Shown: positions 32,958-45,000 of the stretch, piece after piece
Position numbering within the stretch: position 1 is the first letter of the stretch
Layout of the letters: each line of letters begins with the position of its first letter
Assembly (NCBI GenBank): GCA_902800525.1
Contig: CADCEV010000002.1
Span: 159,695 to 223,694, forward strand
DNA length: 64,000 bases
DNA from: an uncultured Bacteroidales bacterium
Lineage (GTDB): Bacteria; Bacteroidota; Bacteroidia; Bacteroidales; Paludibacteraceae
Reading direction: 5' to 3'
Translations under genes and position numbers: made by a program
The notes under the pieces: generated by a model
Database searches by the model: none
Told to the model about the DNA's origin: nothing
The model's input: the letters and a program-made list of their open reading frames with translations, nothing else

Positions 32958-35900
32958 ATGTTGAAGAAATTATCATACATATGGATTGCGCTGGCAATAA
33001 CTGCTACAGCTGCTGCTCAACTGCCGCATAATTATTATTGCGACTTTGAGAACGAGGCGGAGAATGTCCTTTGGACACTCAACAAGCCCAAGAATGAAAA
33101 CTACGAATGGTCTAACCAATGGGCTATTGGTACCGCAGAAGCCGAATCCGGTTCAAATAGCATGTATATATCTACGGACGGAGGAGCGACGTCCGGATAT
33201 GTAGCCACTTCCAGTATCGTGATTGCATGGCGTGAACTTACTTTGGATGCCGGTGAGTATGATCTGACTTTTGATTGGAAAAACGTAGGTGACTCCATGC
33301 GCGCTACAATGCTTGTGGCTTGGGTTCCGGAAAGCGATTTTGATGATGTATGGTGCTCTAAAAACACTAACTATAAGGTGCAGAAATGGATAAATAACAA
33401 TATGCTTCGATGCTACGGTTCGGAGTTGTTCGGCGGAGCTTCCGTTTGGACGCATTCTCTCACACATCTCACGTCTGATGGTAAACCTCACCGCTTGGTA
33501 TTTCTATATTTGACAAGTGTAGGTGTGCAGTGTAACCCTCCGGCCGCATGTGTAGATAATATCCATATCGCATCCAACGCATGTGGAGAACCTAAGAATA
33601 GGAGAATCGGTTTAGTGGATCGTATTGTATCTCTTTCATGGGAGAGTACCGCAGAGAAATTCAATATCAAGTTTATTAAGATTGGAGATGCGCAAGCCAA
33701 ACCGATTGTCTTCACCGGTGTGACCGGGAATAGTGCGACTTATTCTATCGAGACGGGAGTATATAACGTGTATATCCAATGTGTCTGCAACGGAGAGGAA
33801 AGTGTATGGTATGAATTCCCAGTTGTCATTGTTCAGGACCATTTGTGTTTCAATTATCTAAGTCTAACCGACGAGCGTTGCTCGTTTTCCATGGAGACGG
33901 CGAGTGATTACCACGATAACGATCCTCTTATGCAACCTGGGAAAATAGACTATGGTTTTACTTCCATGTATAGTCGTCATACGCTCCATTATCGTCCGGA
34001 GGAATACGATGCGCGTACGATAGGTTCCATTGATAGCAAAGGCAATCCGGTAGGACCGCTTAAGACTGTGCCCGCGGATGCTTTAGCATCCGTTCGTATC
34101 GGCAGCTGGGAGAACGCGGCACGAGTAGCACGAATCGAATATGAATTCACGGTGGATGCTAAAGAGGCCAGTGTTCTGATGTTGCAATATGCTTTGGTTT
34201 TGCAATCTTCCGGTCATGGAGAGCAAGACCGTCCTCGTCTGACCATCGATATCATAGATGCCGCTACAAAAAAAGCACTCAGCACATGTACAACGGTCGA
34301 TCTGGCGGCGCAGACCAGTGGTGACGGATGGTATCGCGTTCCGATGGATGCCAACCCGATTATTGAAACCGCCCAGGATGTATGTTGGCGTGATTGGACA
34401 ACGCTGGGACTCAACCTTGCTGACTTTGACAAGAAACAGGTGAAAGTGATTATCACCGCTATCGGTTGTACCGCTTCTGTGCACTACGGCTATGCCTATT
34501 TCACGCTCACCTGTACTACCGGTCAGATACGTGGACTCCAGTGCGGATGGACTCCGACGAACGAGTTCATCGCGCCGGATGGTTTCAATTATAGATGGTA
34601 TCTCGTAGAAGATCCTACAACCACTCTGAGTACCGAACAGGTGTATCCGGTGGATTACCGCGACACGCGTGATTATGCCGTGGATGTGATCTATAAGTCG
34701 AATGACCAATGCAGATTCACGCTGACGGCGAATGCTATTCCGCGTTTCCCTATTCCGCAAGCTACCTACAAATTGGAACAGCACGATTGTGGCAATTATA
34801 TCACTTTCACGAATACCAGCCATATCCGTACACGCAACTGGGTTACGGGACAGGAGACGGATACGCCCTTCCCGCCGGAGTATATCGTTTGGGATTTTGG
34901 CGGTTTGGACCCGGAAGGACTGAATACCGCGGAGACTTTATGGAATCCGTCATTCCAACTGCCGGACGAAGAAGCCGACTACCATTTCCGGCTGTACGCA
35001 GGTGTGGGCTTATGCGACAGCGTGCAGGAGTTTCATATCCATGTGCCGCGTGTCGGTGTAGATTCCGTCTTTGGCACCAAGCAGTTATGCGAGGGAGATA
35101 TCTATCAGCATCAAGGGAAATATTTCTCCACCGACACGGTTTTGGTTGAAAAAGATGTGAACGTAGCCGGATGCGACAGTTTCTATATCATGACTCTGCG
35201 TTTCGTGGATGCCATCCGCGATACGGTGGACGCTATCATTCAGGATGGAGACACCTTTACCGTAGGTCCGCAGCAGTTTACGCAAACGGGCGACTATATG
35301 GTTACGATGCGGTCTCTATCCGGATGCGACAGTATCGTAACCCTGCATCTGATAGTGAACGAACGTCTGGAGATGGAACTTCTCTCCGTAGAGAGCCCTT
35401 GCCCCGAAGATCCCTCTTTCCTTATAGAAGCGCACGCGCGTAAAGGGAAACCGGATTCTTATACACTCACTTTTGCCGAACCGGCTCAAGAGCAGGGACT
35501 GATGCCTCAGACCGGAAAACTAACCGGCGGACCCGACTACACCATCACCGTTCCGCTTCCTAAAAACCTCCAACCGGGCTATTACCCCTTCACCTTGCGC
35601 TTTGACAGTAAGGATAACGGGCCGGTCGAACTGACCTCAGAAATGGCGCTCCGCTATTCCGCTACCCTCATTCAGCAGCGGTGGGATGATGTATTGGGCA
35701 TCCTCAATGCGGACTACAACGGCGGACTGACTTTCGCTTCATACCAATGGTACAAGAATGGCATTTTGATTGAAGGCGCAACGGAACCCTTCCTCTATGA
35801 GGAGAACAAACTGAAACCTAACGACGAATATACGGTCGAACTGTTGCAACAGGGAGAAGAAAGACCCCTCGCAACCTGCGCCTATAAAATCCCTCAAACT

Positions 35901-36014
35901 TCAATCCCGCAGGCTCCGACAAGACAGAAAGTGATACAAAATAACAATATATACATCATAATCGATGGGCGGACTTATAATGCCCAGGGTGTATTAGTGA
36001 ACTTTATTTATTAA
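32958..36014 (+). CDS. Secreted adhesin-like protein B, paralogue of A
   Basis: 1018 residues from the ATG at 32958, where a signal peptide starts (MLKKLSYIWIALAITATAAAQ). An alternative ATG at 32904 overlaps the previous stop but adds a charged, repeat-like leader (54 bp of GTTAA/TTAGTG units). Same order as paralogue A: YYCDFENEAENVLWTL...WAIGTAEAESGSNSMYIS jelly-roll; an HYGYAYFTLTC domain (HFGYAYFMLNC in A); GCDS modules (GCDSFYIMTLRF, GCDSIVTLHLIV); an ADYNGGL...SYQWYKNGILIEGAT Ig-like segment; and a C-terminal motif KVIQNNNIYIIIDGRTYNAQG. Probably a tandem duplication that has diverged considerably. Confidence 0.78.
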   Translation: MLKKLSYIWIALAITATAAAQLPHNYYCDFENEAENVLWTLNKPKNENYEWSNQWAIGTAEAESGSNSMYISTDGGATSGYVATSSIVIAWRELTLDAGEYDLTFDWKNVGDSMRATMLVAWVPESDFDDVWCSKNTNYKVQKWINNNMLRCYGSELFGGASVWTHSLTHLTSDGKPHRLVFLYLTSVGVQCNPPAACVDNIHIASNACGEPKNRRIGLVDRIVSLSWESTAEKFNIKFIKIGDAQAKPIVFTGVTGNSATYSIETGVYNVYIQCVCNGEESVWYEFPVVIVQDHLCFNYLSLTDERCSFSMETASDYHDNDPLMQPGKIDYGFTSMYSRHTLHYRPEEYDARTIGSIDSKGNPVGPLKTVPADALASVRIGSWENAARVARIEYEFTVDAKEASVLMLQYALVLQSSGHGEQDRPRLTIDIIDAATKKALSTCTTVDLAAQTSGDGWYRVPMDANPIIETAQDVCWRDWTTLGLNLADFDKKQVKVIITAIGCTASVHYGYAYFTLTCTTGQIRGLQCGWTPTNEFIAPDGFNYRWYLVEDPTTTLSTEQVYPVDYRDTRDYAVDVIYKSNDQCRFTLTANAIPRFPIPQATYKLEQHDCGNYITFTNTSHIRTRNWVTGQETDTPFPPEYIVWDFGGLDPEGLNTAETLWNPSFQLPDEEADYHFRLYAGVGLCDSVQEFHIHVPRVGVDSVFGTKQLCEGDIYQHQGKYFSTDTVLVEKDVNVAGCDSFYIMTLRFVDAIRDTVDAIIQDGDTFTVGPQQFTQTGDYMVTMRSLSGCDSIVTLHLIVNERLEMELLSVESPCPEDPSFLIEAHARKGKPDSYTLTFAEPAQEQGLMPQTGKLTGGPDYTITVPLPKNLQPGYYPFTLRFDSKDNGPVELTSEMALRYSATLIQQRWDDVLGILNADYNGGLTFASYQWYKNGILIEGATEPFLYEENKLKPNDEYTVELLQQGEERPLATCAYKIPQTSIPQAPTRQKVIQNNNIYIIIDGRTYNAQGVLVNFIY

Positions 36015-36031
36015 CTAAAACCAAAAAGCTT

Positions 36032-39000
36032 ATGAAACGATTTTTTACTCGTTGGCTGTTGATGACAGCGCTTATGGTAATGAGCATCACGACAGCGGTA
36101 GCACAAAAATCTGTGCTCGACGAGAGTTTCGAAAGTGGCAACAAGCCGGCAAATTGGACGGCAGGCGAGTACTGGGATTTCAGTGTAGGCTCTGTCCGGT
36201 TCAATGCACCGTTCTTAGACGGTGTAGACACCTTGTTTAGCCCGATGCTGAATATCAGCAGTTTGGACAACAAACCGTCTGTTGCTATCTCTTATTCACT
36301 GGCTCTAAACGGAGATAAGGTGAATGAACTCCAAATCCTGTATCGTACAGCGCAAAACGAAGCATGGTCTAAATTGACCACTTTTGATGCTGCTACGGAC
36401 GGTAGTGTGAATTGGAAGGGTGAACTTCCTACCGGTCTGGAAAACGTGCAAATCGCTATCGTCGGTGCGTATAAGTTGGGTGGTGAAACTCACGTCTATC
36501 GTTTGGCTGTAGAGAATAAAACGGAAGCTGCAGCTACTCCGACAGGTCTGAGAATCGAAGACTTGACGACGACAAGCACGACCATCTATTGGGATGATTG
36601 TAAAAGCGTTATGTTCGTTCAGTACAATCTTTTGGTCAGCAGTACTCCTTTGACTGCATTTGATGCAGGTGCGGACATCGTAAATGAAAAGGGTACGGGA
36701 TGGAAGAAAAAGTACTACGAATTGGAGGATTTGAATCCCAACACCTCTTATTATGTCTACCTGCAATATGATTGCGGTGACGGCGATGTATCGCCTTGGG
36801 CAGAGATGAATTTCCGTACCCCGTGCGAAGCTGTCAGCATACCATATGCAGAGAATTTCGAATCCGGCGAAGCAAATTGTTGCACGTTGATAGGTACTTC
36901 CGTTTCGGCAGAGTACCCGTACAACAGTACCAAGTCCCTTAAATCCTATTCGGCTAAGGGCGAGAGTAACTACTTTATTTTGCCGGAACTGAGCAGTGCT
37001 ATTGATGTCAAAGGTTGCCAGATTTCGTTCATGGCAGCAGCTTTGGATGGTGGTAATACCTATGCACGCACCGTAACAATCGGTGTTTGTACGAGTCCTG
37101 ACGGAGAGAGTTTTACGGCGGTAAAAACGCTTGATTTGCCGAAAGGCCGTACATGGGAATCGATCGTTGTATCGCTTAGCGGTTATGCCGGAACGGGTAA
37201 GTGTGTCGCTCTGCGCTTCGGCAATGATGACAAAGCCAACCGACTCTTTGTGGACAATATCCGTATTGAGAATGCAACGGAATGTCCCAAACCCATATTT
37301 ACCGAAGCGTGTGAGATTACTTCGAATTCTGCGAAACTGAAATGGAAAGAAGCGGGCAATGCCTCGGAATGGAATCTTGTTCTATCCACCAAGCCGCTTT
37401 CCGATCCGGAAGACTTATTAGGCAAAGCAGATGCATCGAAAGGTGAGTATGCCGGTTCCGCCGCTACTAATCCTTATACGGCTACTAACTTGCTGCCCAA
37501 TACAACGTACTATGCCTATGTAACTGCAGGTTGCGGTAGTAGCGAATGGACCAGTGCCATTGAATTTACCACAAGCAAATCGGTCACGATACCTTTCTCT
37601 GAGAACTTCGACCGTTTTGATGCAGATTTCTATACCAATGACGTGAATGCCATTCCGGAAGGATGGTTGGCAGGAGCGCGCGGTATGAATCCGAATCATT
37701 CATCCGATAAACCGGAATATTCATACTATGATAAAGAAAGAGATGTCAATGTTCCTTTCGTAAGCACTGCTTATGGACATGGAGAATCAGCGTATAAGTC
37801 TGCTTCCTTGAAGTTAATAACGGATCTATTGTCTACAACTACTGTGCAGAACGGAGGTTATGTTATGTTACCGGCTATGCCGCAAACTCTCAAGGATCTA
37901 AAGATAACTTTCTGGGCATATATGCCATCCAAGGCAGGTGTATATGTTCGTGTTGGAGCCGCAAAGTCTCAAACCAAAGATTTGGATAAAGGCAAACAAT
38001 TTGGCGAGAATATTACGCTGATTGACTCTGTGCTGGTTACAACTCCCGATGTATGGACGAAATATACCATCAAGTTGGATAAATATACAGGCACTGCACG
38101 TTACCTTGTCCTCAATCTGATGCCTACGGCAAGCACCGATAATAATGATGGAGCAGGCTCTTCTGTGTGCGTAGCATACATTGACGACATCTCGATTGAC
38201 GAGATTGGAACCTGCGGTGAAGTTCATAATCTTACTACCGAGACCACTTCCGGTTCTATCAAACTGACATGGGAAACTACGTCAACTGTTACGAATACTT
38301 TCCGTGTAAAAGTAGCAACAAAGCAAATTGATCCTACAACCGAGAACGGCGATGTAGTGGCGAATAAGAGCGTAACGGGTAAGAGCTTTAATGCAACCGG
38401 TCTGAAAGTAGCTACGGATTATTATTTCTATGTCACTCCTGCTTGTGAGGAGATATGGGAAGAGAATATAGCAACCACCAATAGCACGTTGTCTGTACCA
38501 TTCTTCACGGATTTCTCCGGTGAAGTGATCGGCAAAGTGGCAACTCGTGGTCCTAAGGGATGGACAAAAGGTAATGTCAATCAAACTTCCATAGGAACAT
38601 ATGCGTATGTGCCCTATCTGACCGTAGATAAAAGTGATACTATCGCAAACCCGCCATATGGAGTATCTGCTCCGCAATTGTATTTCTATCAGACAAACAC
38701 TTTAGCGCAAAACGGTGGTTATGTGATTACGCCCGAACTGGAAGGAGTGGATGCTAAGGATGTGACGCTCACTTTCACTGGATATTATAATAGCACTTCT
38801 ACCGGTGCTAACTATCCTGTTGATAATAGCAAATATGGTCGTTTGCAGATAGGTGTAGTGAGCAATCCTTCGGATATCAAAGCAACATCCGCGAAACGTG
38901 TAGATGGTGTACAGAGAGTGGCTTCCGTTCGTTGCTCTGCTGGGAAGACTCCTGAAACGTTTATCGTTAAGATGCCGGCAGGTGTAACGGGTAAGTACAT

Positions 39001-42000
39001 TGTCTTCTATTCTGACTCTACCAAGACGACAATAGCCGGTTTGAACAACTACTTCAGTATTGACAATCTCTATATAGTAAAGAGCAGTGGTCCGCAAGTG
39101 ATAACCGGTCTTTCTATATCAGAGATTTCGCAGACATCTGCTAAACTGAGTTGGACGGAGAATGGTAGCGCAACCAAGTGGAATGTCAAAGTATTTACAT
39201 CCAAGCCCAATGACCCGGATGTAGATGAGCCGTTCAAATCGTTAACGGTAACCTCAAAACCGACTACCATTACCGGTTTAACTCACTCTACACAGTATTT
39301 TGTATATGTGCAGGCGCAGGTAGGTGAGGAAAAAGGTTTCTGGGCATCGGATGCTTTCTGGACCGCTACCGGTACATGGTCGCTGCCGTTTGTTGAGACC
39401 TTCAACAATTACGAAAAAGGTAGTGACACGAAAAATACATTGCCTGCATATTACTCTATCGCCGGCTCTACCTCTCAGCCGTATGTAGAGAATGTACAGA
39501 GCAGTGCAGCAGGAGCATTGGATGGTCTTGCATTCCAATTGAAGACAACTACTTCCAAGAAAATCAGCCAGTTGATATTCCCGGTCTTCAATCAACCTGT
39601 TAAGAATTTGCAATTGAGTTTATATGCACAGGGAACCGGATATATCAACTATCAGACCTTTACCCTTGTTGGCGTAATGGAAGGCGATAACTTCATTGCT
39701 ATCGATTCGTTCATGGTAAAGACGAAGACCGATTGGTACGAGTTCCAGTTTGACTTTAGCAAATACACTGGTTCGGGAACACAGATTGCCATTCAGCAGA
39801 ATAGCGATGCAAGTAATCTAAATAAGAAAGAGGCTACATATATAGCTATTGACAATGTGAAGATTTCTGCTATTCCTGATTGCGGTCGTGTGAAAGATAT
39901 TACGTTCAATAGTGTATCCGACAAGTCAGCTGTTGCTACATGGCAAGCCGTAAACGGCGAAAACGAATGGCGTATCAAGGTTAGCAACGGTATCTTGAAA
40001 GATCCTCAGACGCAAGATGGTAACATCCTTCCGGCAACAACCGTTACAACGAATAGTCATTTGTTGGACGGCCTATATGACGATACGGATTACTATGTGT
40101 ATGTACAGTCGAAGAAAGGTGATAATGTAGGTCAGTGGAGTGTGCCGACATTATTGCATACAGCGTGCTCGCCTTTGGCATTGCCGGCTACATGGAACTT
40201 CGATAATTACAGTAATAACGATGTTATTCCTGGTAACGAGTGTATCTCCTTCGTGGGAGACTCCCGCGACTTGAAACAAGCAGCGTTCTCCTATAAGGTA
40301 TCACCGCCGATGACAACACAAGGCGTAGCTCTTGCACAGGAAAAGGTTGCGGACAACAACTATCTGATCTTGCCGCTATTTGCAGAAGAAGACATGTCCA
40401 AACTGCAAGTTTCCATGAAGATTAGGACTGGCGGTACTACAGCATCGAAGAAGGACAATTTTGAAATAGGTATCATGTTGGATCCTACCGATGCTGCAAC
40501 CTTCTTCCCGGTTCCGGATTGCTCCGAATCATTGACGCAACAAACCGCTATTTATGACCGCACATATCCGCTGTCGAAATATGCTGGTGATGATAAGGGA
40601 CGGTTTGGTCGATATATTGCAATCCATATATTGCCTACTACATCTGGAACAACTTCTTCTGTTGGTAAGATCTACATCGATGACCTTTGCGTCGATTATA
40701 TCCCGGCATGTGCAAAACCGGTTGATGTAGAAGCAAGCAATATCGATGAAGACGGCGCTACGCTGTCGTGGACGGCAGATGCAACCGATGCATCGTTTGA
40801 CGTGCGTCTGCTGGCTTCGCCGGACGGCGATATCGACGAACCGCTTGTTCAGCAAATAGTCAACGGTGCAACAACCGTAGATTTGACGCTGAATAGCAAT
40901 ACGCAATACTACGCATTCGTGCGCAAGATATGCGATGTAAGCACCTTCAGCGATTGGAGTTTGGTATATTCGTTCCGCACCAGTTGCGGTACCGCACAAA
41001 CCCTGCCGTACTCGGATGATTTCGAGGCGTATGCGACTAGTAAAGTACCGAATTGTTGGACGCAATACCTTGGTGATGGTAAAAAGGGAGGTCCTGTAGT
41101 ATCCACATCTGCTAAACTCGATGGTGCTAACGGGTTGTCTGTAACGTACTCTACTGCAAGTACGGGTACTCCCCCGAAACAATACCCTGCCGGTATTATC
41201 ACACCCAAACTGGATATCACCAGTCCGAGGGAATTGACTATCATTTTTGATATGAAAGGATCTACGGCCGGAGCACAATTGCAAATAGATGCTGTTAAAA
41301 CTCCTACTTCAACGGCAGCCGAGGATGTGGTAACCATCAAAACATTTACTACAACCACTGCATGGGAAAAAGTATATTTGAAAGTATCCGAAGTTGAAAG
41401 TTATACTTCTAATAATGAGTTCCAATATATCCGGTTCATGCAACCGGCTACGGGGAAGACCGTCTATATTGATAACTTGATTATTTCCAAAGATGCAATA
41501 GTTACTCTCCCTGTTTCCGGTTTAGCTCCTGTAGCTGTTTCGGATACATCGATATCGATCACCTTCCAAGAAGTAACTCCGGGTGTTGAGTCATGGCAAG
41601 TAGCGTACGGCAAGCATGGTGAGTTTGATAAACCGGCTAAGTCATATACGGGTACTATTATTGATGCGCAGGTATATACCATAAAAGGTTTGGCCGGCAA
41701 CACGGAGTATGACATCTATGTTCGTGCCAACACTGCGACTGCGGCATGGGTAGGACCTGTTTCTGCCAAGACAGCAAATGCTCCTGCTTCTATACCGTAT
41801 AGTTATGACTTTGCGGATGCAAATGAGAATGCAAACCTTTGGAGTTTTGTTAGCAGGAGTTCCGGCAATGACTTTATCATCGGTGATGCTGCGGCTTGTG
41901 GTGCAACCGGAGAGAAAGCACTGTATGTAACTAATGATGGTGCTTCGTATGCATATAACCTGAAATCCGGTTACGCATGGGCGCTGCGGGATGTGCGTTT

Positions 42001-45000
42001 CAGCAAGACAGGTAATCATACCGTATCTATTCGTGTCAAGAGTCCGGGTAATGCAGAAGAAAATCAGACACAAGATGCTTTGTATGCTATTTTGGTTCCG
42101 GCCGGAAGTGTAGTAGGCGGCAATAGTACGTCCAGTTTTGATTATAAAAACATCTATCTCCTCAACGGAAAATCGTATCAGTATAGCACAGGTAATAATG
42201 CGACGGATAATGTATACCGCGTATTCTACCAAGTGCAGAAAGAAGCCGATTGGACGACTCTTGAGACGAAAGTCAATATCGCTCAAGCGGGTGATTATAC
42301 CTTGGCATTCATATGGTATAACAATGCGTTTGGTACGGCAGGTAAACCTGCGGCTATTGATGCGATAGAGATTAAGGAGTACGAATGTACTGCTGTATCG
42401 AATCTCAAACAGGAGAGTGTTGCTTCCGATCAAGCATCGTTCAGCTGGTTCGCAGGTGAGTGCAAGAACTTCGAATATGTTGTTTCGCGTTATGCACAGC
42501 TCAACAACCCTGCCGGCATTGACGATGCCGATAAGGTAGCATATGGCACAACCGACCAACAGCAAATCCTAATCAACAGCCTGGAGCCTTCCACGAATTA
42601 TAGTTTCTATGTTCGTACGCTTTGCGTAGGTGAAGAGACGCCTTGGGAGGAATGCCGTTTCCGTACACCTTGTGAGTCGGAGAATATTCCGTACACGGAG
42701 ACCTTTGCTGAGACACCCGAATGCTGGAGATTCTCCAATGCCGCAGTAACTACAAAAAGATACCAGGCAGACGGCAGTTCGGATATAGAAGAGTGGTCTG
42801 TACTTAAACTTGGTGTCGGTGGTTATGCTATATTACCGGAGGTAAGTTTACCGCTCAATCAAATTAATGTGGAACTCGGATTGTTCTGTGGTACTTCGCT
42901 TAGTGGTGTTGAATTAGGTGTGATAGATAATATCCTTGACTTCGGTAGTTTCCATGCATTGGCGCAATTCAATGCAGCGAATAAGTTGTCTTCGGATCGT
43001 GATGGAAATCCGTATATCGTTGAGATATTCAACAAGATGCTGAATCTCTATAGCGGAACAAGCAAGAACATTGTTATCAGAAACTCTGGTTCCGACGCGA
43101 TTTACGTTAAGTATGTTTCGCTTACCAAACTGCCGGATTGTATCACTCCGCAGCAGATTGAGTTCACGCAAGTGAAAGAGAAACAAGCAACCGTTAACTG
43201 GCTGGCCGGTACGGAAGACAAGTGGGAAATCAAAGTGGATGACAATGATCCGTTTGAAGTAACTACCAACCCGTATGTGCTCACCGGTTTGCAGCAAGGT
43301 ACTCTGTACACGGTATCCATGCGCGCAATATGCGATGAGGAACATAAGAGCGAATGGTCTAACCCCGTTACCTTCCAAACGGTTTGCGGTGTATATGACT
43401 TGCCGTTACTGGAAGACTTCAGTGGTCTGAAGAAAGTCAGCAAGGCTAAACTCACCTGCTGGGATAACCTGCGAAGCGATGCTAAAATTGAGGTTGTTTG
43501 CGCAGGAGCCTCTGAATTGCAGACGACGGCTTTGGAAACCAATACTTCCTATGTATGGAAAGCCAATGATGTTCCGGCCATGGGCGACTATAAACAACTG
43601 TTGTCCTATGTGGTTAGTGGTGCATCCGGTTCGATTGTTCCGCCGCACTATCGTTGGTTTGTTTCCCCACAATTCAAGATTGAGGGAAAAGCAACGCTCA
43701 GTTTCGACGCTCGTCGTTGCCGTCTGGATGGTACTGCCATCAATCCGGTAGGACGCTTTATGGTAGCCATATCTACGGATAATGGGGCTTCTTGGTCTAT
43801 GGACAATGTAACCGATTTCTCGGCACAATTGGAGACGGAGTATAAGACCCTGTCTGTATCCTTAGATGCATATGCCGGACAAAACATCCGCGTTGCATTC
43901 TATCATGAGGCAATAAACAATCAAAAATCGGATATCCTCCATTATATCTTCATCGACAACGTACGTATGAATTGCACGGATGAATATCCTATTTCAGATG
44001 GCGCTTGCCAGGGTGTTGATTATAATGATAACGGCTTCAACATCAAAGCAGAGGATTTACCGATTGCCGGAGGTAAGGATAGTACCTATTATCGCTTTGC
44101 AGCTAACACCGCCACCGGTTGTGATAGTATTGTCGCTTTGACGCTGACCACGCACAAACCGGCAGATCTTCAACCGATATATGATACGATTTGTCAAGGC
44201 GAGGTTTACCATTTCGGAGGACAATCACTGACGAAGTCGAACCCAGAAGGCAAGCCGTATTATATCTCCGGTAAGACTTCTTATGGTTGCGATAGTACGA
44301 TTTATCTCTATCTAACCGTTCTGGAGTCGGATACAATAAAAGAGCCTATACAGGTATCGAAACTGAATACCGATTCATATGTGGTAGATCCATATTTCAC
44401 GATTCCTGCCAAAGCTGCTATCGGTGTTCCTTTCGACACCATTGTTAAAGCAGACGGATGTAACTTCAACCGTTATCATGTGGAGATTAATCAGTGTACC
44501 GAACCTTATGCATTCGCGGATAGCATCTGCGACAGCCAGTTGAGTTACAAGGGTTACGGATTCTCCATTAAGAAAGCGGATATGCCGGAAGCAGGAAGTG
44601 CCAAATCCTATGAACGACACGCGATGAACGAAATCGGTTGCGATAGCGTCATCACGTTCAGCTTGTTCGTTGTACCGAACGATACAACCGAGATCGACAC
44701 CGTTGCCGTATGGAACAGCGAGTTGCTGCATGCTGACTATCCGGTGGATGAGTTCTTTACGATCAAGAAGAATACACCGGTAAGCGCATTTGACACCGTT
44801 GTATGGACTGTCGGATGCTCGTACAACCTGTATCATATCGCCGTTAAGCAATGTACACGCGATGCGTTCTACGCAGATACGATCTGTGCGAACGAGACAA
44901 GTTATGTAGGTTATGGCTTCACGCTTGAGGCAGGCCAACTGCCTGTTCCGGGAAACACAAAAGAATTCAAAAACAATGATCGTACCGCCGATGAGTGCGA

